Positions 59,615 to 64,000 of a stretch of DNA of 64,000 bases are shown one piece after another; position 1 is the first letter of the stretch, and each line of letters opens with the position of its first letter. This DNA is from an uncultured Oscillospiraceae bacterium (GTDB lineage: Bacteria > Bacillota > Clostridia > Oscillospirales > Oscillospiraceae), in the NCBI GenBank assembly GCA_934589155.1, contig CAKTNP010000005.1:69153-133152 (forward strand), read 5' to 3'. The position numbers and the translations under genes are program-made. A model generated the notes under the pieces. That model was not told the DNA's origin and did not search any database. It was given only the letters and a program-made list of their open reading frames with translations.

Positions 59615-60526
59615 TCAGAACAGGTCCAGCATGTTGCTGAGGTAAAGGGCCTCCCGGACCCGGAGGTGATACTCCGGCTTCGTCATATAATAAAGCAGAA
59701 ATTCCAGGATCAGGGCGCTGCCCAGGCCCCGGCCCTCCAGCTTGAACTGGGAAAAGCCCAGGGGCAGGTAGGTGCCCTGAATTTGGTCAATGCCGATGAA
59801 GGCCGGGTTCTCCATGGCCAGGGAGAAGCGGTAGCCATCCCGGGCGCCGGGGGCGGAACAGATATGCTCCGGGCCGGGCTCTCCCAGATTTTTCCGGCTG
59901 ACGGCGGCATAGCAGGCCTTCCGGTCCCGGCAGCCGAACCAGCAGCACTCGTTGCAGAGAAACTCCACCTTGTCCTTCCGGTTCTGGGGCAGAGCGGAGA
60001 GACGGTCCAGCCGGTGGTTGAGCCGGAAATCCGGCACCACGTAACGAAACTCCGGCCGGGAAAGCTCTATTTCCAGATCGTCGAAATCCGTCAGGACCTT
60101 GGTGGTGGAGGACACGAAGTACAGGCCGGGATAGGTCCGCCGCAGGTGGTCCAGGAGCAGGTCCGAATGGACGATGATGCCGTTCCGGGGGCCGGGGCTG
60201 TTTTCCAGCAGGCGGCAGAGGGCATTGCACCGGGGATCACCCAAGTGCTCCGGCCGGAGCAGGGAATTGCTGAAGGTGAGCCGGGCGGAGATCCCATAGT
60301 CCCGCAGCAGGGCCAGGACCCGGAGGGGGTCCGCGGCGCCGTCCTCCACACGGCCGCCGCCCCAGAGACAATCCCGGGGAGCGCCGTAGACGGAGCCGAT
60401 CTCGCACCAGTCGTAGAAATACTCCCGGTGCTCCCGGTACAGGGGCAGAAACCGGGCGTAAAGCTCGTAAAATTCAAACAGGCCGGGAAGATGGTAATAT
60501 GCCGTGGGTTTGGCGGAAGGGCTCAT
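59615..60526 (-). CDS. Conserved protein with a four-Cys motif, possibly U32-peptidase/UbiU-like
   Basis: A 303-residue protein with YHLPGLFEFYELYARF at the start, an apparent TIM-barrel-like repeat pattern (ARLTFSNSLL, GIIVHSDLLLDHL, LYFVSSTTKVLTD, YVVPDFRLN) and a Cys-rich segment FLCNECCWFGCRDRKACY that could bind an iron-sulfur cluster. Near the C-terminus it has YLPLGFSQFKLEGRGLGSALILEFLLYYM, like the FKIEGR motif of the U32 family. The start at 60526 lies downstream of its promoter; ATG 60559 would overlap the -10. The reaction is unknown; the U32 relation is tentative. Confidence 0.6.
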   Translation of the reverse strand: MSPSAKPTAYYHLPGLFEFYELYARFLPLYREHREYFYDWCEIGSVYGAPRDCLWGGGRVEDGAADPLRVLALLRDYGISARLTFSNSLLRPEHLGDPRCNALCRLLENSPGPRNGIIVHSDLLLDHLRRTYPGLYFVSSTTKVLTDFDDLEIELSRPEFRYVVPDFRLNHRLDRLSALPQNRKDKVEFLCNECCWFGCRDRKACYAAVSRKNLGEPGPEHICSAPGARDGYRFSLAMENPAFIGIDQIQGTYLPLGFSQFKLEGRGLGSALILEFLLYYMTKPEYHLRVREALYLSNMLDLF

Positions 60527-60557
60527 ATCAATACCTCGCTGCGGGGAGTATAGTCTC

Positions 60558-60563
60558 ATTATA
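60558..60563 (-). promoter_or_regulatory. -10 element for the U32-like gene
   Basis: TATAAT on the minus strand, with TGGAAA 17 bp upstream as a weak -35. It puts the transcript start downstream of 60559, which supports the 60526 start codon. Confidence 0.5.
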
Positions 60564-60606
60564 CCGCGGATCCCGGAAGTTTTCCAGAGGGAAGAGGGAG
60601 ATGGGC

Positions 60607-60635
60607 TTGCAAAATAGAAAGGGTACTATTATAAT
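60607..60635 (+). promoter_or_regulatory. Promoter for the hydrolase-methyltransferase operon
   Basis: TTGCAA (60607-60612) and TATAAT (60630-60635) with a 17-bp spacer, 83 bp before the start. Confidence 0.78.
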
Positions 60636-60717
60636 GTAGGAAAAGGACGGGCCGCGGGGGCGGCCTTTGAGCGGTACTGCGGTTAGCGTAATCTAACTGC
60701 GAAAGGAGCGGAGAAAG

Positions 60718-61545
60718 ATGCAGATCCTGGAATACGGAGAGGACCGGCGGGAGGCCCTGCTGTTTCTGCCCTGCACGGCGGAGCCGGTGTGGGCCTTTCA
60801 GGAGACGGTGGCCCGGCTGGCCCGGCAGCGGCATGTGTTTCAGGTGGTCTTTGACGGCCACCAGCCGGAATACCCCGGGGATTTCCAGTCCGTGGAGGAG
60901 ACCGCAGCGGAGATCACGGCCTATTTCCGGGACCGGGGGATCACCCGGCTGGACGGGGCCTATTGCTGCTCCCTGGGCGGGGCCTGCCTGACCCGGCTCC
61001 TGGCCCTGGGGGAATTGAAGATCGGACGGGCCATTATCGACGGGGGCATTACGCCCTATCGGCTGCCCTATCTGCTGCGGAAGCTGCTGCTGGTCCGGGA
61101 CATTCTGGGCTTTCGGCTGGTGGCCGGGAACCGGAAGATCCTGGAGGCGGCCTTCCCGCCGGAGCGGTTCACCCTGCCGGGCCGGGACCCCAAAAAGGAA
61201 TATGACGAGCTGATGGTATACTTAAAGACCTACTCTTCCCGGACGGTGCGGAATATTTTCTGGTCCGGCAACAATTACGCCCTGCCCAAGGTGCCGGTGG
61301 CCGGGGCCAAGATCACCTATTGGTACGGCGACGACGAGAAGCGGGACCGGAAAAACGACATCCGGTTTATCAAGGGCTATTTTCCGGGGGTCAGGATCCA
61401 CGGGATCCCCAAGATGGCCCACGGGGAGCTGGTGATGATCCATCCGGAGCGGTTCTGCGCCTATGCGGAGAAATTTTTGAGAGAAGCAGACGAGGGACCC
61501 TGGGACCTGGGGGACGAAGGAGGAGAACATGCAGTATCACATTGA
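60718..61545 (+). CDS. Alpha/beta hydrolase
   Basis: A 275-residue alpha/beta-hydrolase-fold protein. The nucleophile elbow is AYCCSLGGACLTRLL (near residue 84), so the usual GxSxG has Cys in the first position. A likely catalytic Asp is in WYGDDEKRD (about 205) and the catalytic His is in PKMAHGELV (about 240). The N-terminus LLFLPCTAEPVWAFQETVARLA fits strand 3 and the oxyanion loop. The start has AAAGGAGCGG. Its end overlaps the methyltransferase start by 17 bp. The substrate is unknown. Confidence 0.78.
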   Translation: MQILEYGEDRREALLFLPCTAEPVWAFQETVARLARQRHVFQVVFDGHQPEYPGDFQSVEETAAEITAYFRDRGITRLDGAYCCSLGGACLTRLLALGELKIGRAIIDGGITPYRLPYLLRKLLLVRDILGFRLVAGNRKILEAAFPPERFTLPGRDPKKEYDELMVYLKTYSSRTVRNIFWSGNNYALPKVPVAGAKITYWYGDDEKRDRKNDIRFIKGYFPGVRIHGIPKMAHGELVMIHPERFCAYAEKFLREADEGPWDLGDEGGEHAVSH

Positions 61546-62383
61546 GAAAAACACCGTGCAGGAGACCCTGGTGATCCCCCTGTACGGCAGGAAGATGTGC
61601 TCGGAGCGGTATCCCAACCTGTTCTATGACGGGACGGCGGCGGAGCTGATGGAGAGGATCGACTACGATTTCGGGACGCTGGAGGAAAGGTCCAGGAGCC
61701 TGATGCAGCGGTTCGGCTTTCTGGAGGCGGCCATGCGGCAGAAGGATCTGGCCTGGGAGGTCCGGGACTATCTCCGGGACCACCCCGGGGCGGCGGTGGT
61801 GAATCTGGGCTGCGGCCTGGACAACACCGGCCGGAGCTGCGACAACGGCAGGTGCAGGATCTACAACCTGGATCTGCCCGACGTGATCGCCGCCCGAAAC
61901 GCCCTGCTGCCGCCGGGGGACCGGGAGGAGAGCATCGCCTGCGACCTGAACGACCGGAGCTGGTTCGACAGGATCCGGGGCGAAGAAGGGGCCGTGTTCT
62001 TTGCCGCCGGGGTGTTCTACTACTTCCTGACGGACCAGGTCCGGAGCCTGGCCCGGGACATGGCCCAGGCCTTCCCCGGGGGGAAGCTGGTCTTTGACGG
62101 CGCAGGCAAGGCGGCGGTGAAGCTGATGCTGAAAACCTGGATCAAGGACGCTAAGATCCGGGACGTGGGGGCCTATTTCTCCGTGGCGGACGCAAAACGG
62201 GACCTGGCCGGGTGGAGCCCCAACATCACGCCCTCCAGCCGGGGGTACATGCTGGGCTATGACGACCTGAAGGACCCGGCGGTAAGCCCTCTGTTTCGGA
62301 CCCTGGCCCGAGTGGGGGACGGGATCATGAAAATGCAGATCGTCCGGCTGGACTTTGGAGGGAAAGCCAATGAAGGACAGTGA
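61529..62383 (+). CDS. Class I SAM-dependent methyltransferase, leucine carboxyl methyltransferase (LCM/TcmP)-like
   Basis: A 284-residue protein. The SAM motif is VVNLGCGLDNTGRSC near residue 90, preceded by REKDLAWEVRDYL-like helices (RQKDLAWEVRDYL), with NLDLPDVIAARNALLPP and AAGVFYYFLTDQVRSL downstream. This is the order seen in the LCM/TcmP family of O-methyltransferases. The start has GGAGGAGA upstream and overlaps the hydrolase gene; the next gene overlaps its end by 14 bp, so all three are coupled. The methyl acceptor is unknown. Confidence 0.85.
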   Translation: MQYHIEKNTVQETLVIPLYGRKMCSERYPNLFYDGTAAELMERIDYDFGTLEERSRSLMQRFGFLEAAMRQKDLAWEVRDYLRDHPGAAVVNLGCGLDNTGRSCDNGRCRIYNLDLPDVIAARNALLPPGDREESIACDLNDRSWFDRIRGEEGAVFFAAGVFYYFLTDQVRSLARDMAQAFPGGKLVFDGAGKAAVKLMLKTWIKDAKIRDVGAYFSVADAKRDLAGWSPNITPSSRGYMLGYDDLKDPAVSPLFRTLARVGDGIMKMQIVRLDFGGKANEGQ

Positions 62384-63080
62384 GGTGGGCATTGACCGCA
62401 GCTGCCACGTGCTCTATTCCAAGGCCTGCAAAAAGCAGATCCGGGCGGGGATCGCCCGGCATTATCCGGCCGGGGAGCGGGAGACGGTCTGGGACCGGGT
62501 CCAGAGGAAGTATGCGGAATTCCTGTCGGGCTGGCGTACAGATTTAGGCGGGAAGAAGAACTTCCACAATGGGGCCGGGGGAAACTATGACTGCGTGGCC
62601 CTGATGGCCTATTATGTGGTCTGCCGGGAGGTCACGAGCCTCCAAGAGATCGAGGAAATGGAGGGGGAGCTGTTCCTGCCTGCCTTCCGGAAGCTCCGGA
62701 AGCTAAGGTTCGTGGACTGCAACAAGCCGGTATTTCAAAGGCTGCTGCACTTCTCCTTCCAAAAGGCCAAGGGCCGGTGCGACAAGTGGGGGGATTTTCA
62801 GATGAAGGTGGCGCCCTATGAAAAGGGGGAGCCCATCGTCTATGAATTCACCACCTGCCCCACGGCGGAATTTGCCCGGGACCACGGGCTATTGGAGGTC
62901 ATGCCCGCCCTGTGCAACCCGGATTACGCGGCCATGGAGTGCATCCACGCCAGGTTGGTACGGACCACCACCTGCGCCAACGGCTGCCGGTGCGACTATG
63001 CCGTTTACGGCGACCGGGACAGCCGCCTCCGGGACCACCCGGAGTACCGGGATGAGGCGGGCTACCGAAGAAACCGGTAA
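62370..63080 (+). CDS. L-2-amino-thiazoline-4-carboxylic acid hydrolase-like protein
   Basis: A 236-residue protein with features of the ATC hydrolase family: an N-terminal helical part (FLSGWRTDLGGKKNFHNGAGGNYDCVALMAYYVV) and a C-terminal Cys/His-rich part with FTTCPTAEFARDHGLLEVMPALCNPDY and TTTCANGCRCDYAVYGD. Known members open a thiazoline ring to give cysteine derivatives, but many homologues are uncharacterised. ATG 62370 follows GGAGG by seven bases; an in-frame TTG at 62355 overlaps that site. Last gene of the three-gene operon. Confidence 0.75.
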   Translation: MKDSEVGIDRSCHVLYSKACKKQIRAGIARHYPAGERETVWDRVQRKYAEFLSGWRTDLGGKKNFHNGAGGNYDCVALMAYYVVCREVTSLQEIEEMEGELFLPAFRKLRKLRFVDCNKPVFQRLLHFSFQKAKGRCDKWGDFQMKVAPYEKGEPIVYEFTTCPTAEFARDHGLLEVMPALCNPDYAAMECIHARLVRTTTCANGCRCDYAVYGDRDSRLRDHPEYRDEAGYRRNR

Positions 63081-63129
63081 GGGAGGGCCCCGGTCCGGGC
63101 GGCGAAAGCAGATCGGAATAGACCCCACG

Positions 63130-63175
63130 GAACCCCTGCTTGGGCGGTCAAGCCCGGGCAGGGGGTTCTTTGTTT
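63130..63175 (+). terminator. Terminator after the hydrolase-methyltransferase operon
   Basis: AACCCCTGCTTGGGC pairs imperfectly with GCCCGGGCAGGGGGTT, followed by CTTTGTTT. The stop codon of the convergent SpoVB-like gene lies within the loop. Confidence 0.75.
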
Positions 63176-64000
63176 CCGGGGGCTCGGAGAAGGCTCCGAA
63201 GCCAGCGCAGGTCGCCGGGGCCTACGACCCCCAGAAGATGCCACAAAAGAAGCTGGAGCAGAAGGAACACCAAGGCCGGCACCAGCAGACCGGACAGGCC
63301 GGACAGGGCCGGGAGGAGGGAGGCGAAGAACGCGGAGAAAGCCGTGGAGCCCAGAGCCAGGCCCGGGACAAGGGGCCGGGGCAAAAGGCCGGTCTCCAGG
63401 ATCAGGCGGCGGAGGCTCAGGCAAAAATTCAGCAAATGGGTCAGGACGAAGCTCCAATAATAGCCGCCCAGGCCGAACCGGGGCAGGAGCAGAAAGAGAA
63501 ATACCACATCCAGAAAAGAGGTCAGGGTGTTGTACCGGGCGTTATAGCGCTGCTTGCCCAGGCCCTTGCACATGGCATCCACGATGGAATCCGTGTACAG
63601 CATGGGGACAAAGGGAGCAAAGAGCCGCAGATACCGGCCCACGGCATCGTCGCCGTAGAGAAGGCCCCCCAAAGCCGGGGCACCGGAGAACAGGAGCCCG
63701 GCGGCGGTGAGACCGAAGAGAAGACCCACCCGCAGGCTCCGGCGGGCCAGATACCGGACCCGGGAACGGCTGCCCCGGGCGGCACAGCGGGACAGCTCCG
63801 GCACCAGCAGCTCCGACAGGGAAAAGAGAATGGCGGCGGGGAACATCATGACGGGAAAGACCATGCCGCAGAGCATACCGTAATCCGCCAGGGCATTGAC
63901 GGTGCCGGGGTACAGGGCCAGCCGCCGGGGCACCAGCAGATTCTCCGCGGCGGACAGGCCGGACCGGAGGTCATCGGTGACGGCCAGGGGCAGGGCGGCC
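63148..64000 (-). CDS. spoVB: SpoVB-like polysaccharide/lipid flippase, C-terminal part
   Basis: The frame is open to the window edge, so the N-terminus is outside. The visible 283 residues begin AALPLAVTDDLRSGLSAAENLLVPRRLALYPG, closely matching the stage V sporulation protein B/MOP-flippase pattern. They continue with the AILFSLSELLVPELSR segment and about seven more membrane segments, ending NKEPPARA. SpoVB-type proteins move lipid-linked precursors for spore cortex or other polysaccharides. It could also be a general oligosaccharide flippase of the same family. Confidence 0.8.
   Translation of the reverse strand, partial: AALPLAVTDDLRSGLSAAENLLVPRRLALYPGTVNALADYGMLCGMVFPVMMFPAAILFSLSELLVPELSRCAARGSRSRVRYLARRSLRVGLLFGLTAAGLLFSGAPALGGLLYGDDAVGRYLRLFAPFVPMLYTDSIVDAMCKGLGKQRYNARYNTLTSFLDVVFLFLLLPRFGLGGYYWSFVLTHLLNFCLSLRRLILETGLLPRPLVPGLALGSTAFSAFFASLLPALSGLSGLLVPALVFLLLQLLLWHLLGVVGPGDLRWLRSLLRAPGNKEPPARA

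Overview
The window comes from a GC-rich, spore-forming member of the Clostridia. The layout and gene content fit the Oscillospiraceae/Ruminococcaceae type of gut Firmicute. This is inferred from PolC, the large SRP RNA upstream of dnaX, GPR and SigG, YlmC/YmxH, a SpoVB-like flippase, archaeal/anaerobe-type enzymes such as AsnA, TTG starts and strong AGGAGG ribosome sites. No species name can be justified from sequence alone.

Layout. 1-9331: end of frr, then uppS-cdsA-dxr-rseP-ispG-polC, one tightly packed plus-strand operon for undecaprenyl and isoprenoid precursors, phospholipid, membrane proteolysis and replication. 9381-13346: uridine phosphorylase, then an OmpR-type response regulator and its histidine kinase. 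13353-17069 (minus): SerA-like dehydrogenase, VanZ-like protein, GH13 amylase-family enzyme, orphan holin. 17175-22531 (plus): trmB, the housekeeping sigma factor rpoD, asnA, pncB, an unknown membrane protein. 22686-26809 (minus): NCS2 purine permease and a zinc/manganese ABC importer. 26949-27959: DEDDh exonuclease. 28020-32275 (minus): a glycolipid-type glycosyltransferase with a CrtO-like acyltransferase, pepT, ackA. 32546-44089 (plus): tmcAL, rpmE, hflX, yigZ, dgt, dnaG, a second sigma-70 factor, a degenerate sigma-like protein, acpP, SRP RNA, dnaX, ybaB, recR. 44247-50603 (minus): fakA, yloU, gpmI, recG, rpsT. 50782-55133 (plus): gpr, a DnaA-box cluster, sigG, ylmC, rpsB, tsf. 55134-59614: a decayed, repeat-rich island. 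59615-64000: a U32-like protein, an alpha/beta hydrolase-methyltransferase-ATC hydrolase operon, and the 3' part of a SpoVB-like flippase.

Most of the window is ordinary core genome, and many genes carry clear sigma-A promoters (17-bp spacers) and intrinsic terminators. The unusual part is the 55.1-59.6 kb island. It holds broken pieces of a large modular protein joined repeatedly at one short motif (KFSLKxPVEExxDLVA), a 473-bp tandem duplication, and five related 65-70 aa genes. Each of the five has its own ribosome site and lies out of frame over the module linkers. The island also has two matched minus-strand genes for a very small structured RNA, each with its own promoter and a P1 stem that covaries between the copies. 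Other points for a second look are a cluster of perfect DnaA boxes between gpr and sigG (far from any dnaA gene in this window) and a sigma-factor-like protein that keeps the core-binding helix but has lost the promoter-contacting residues.
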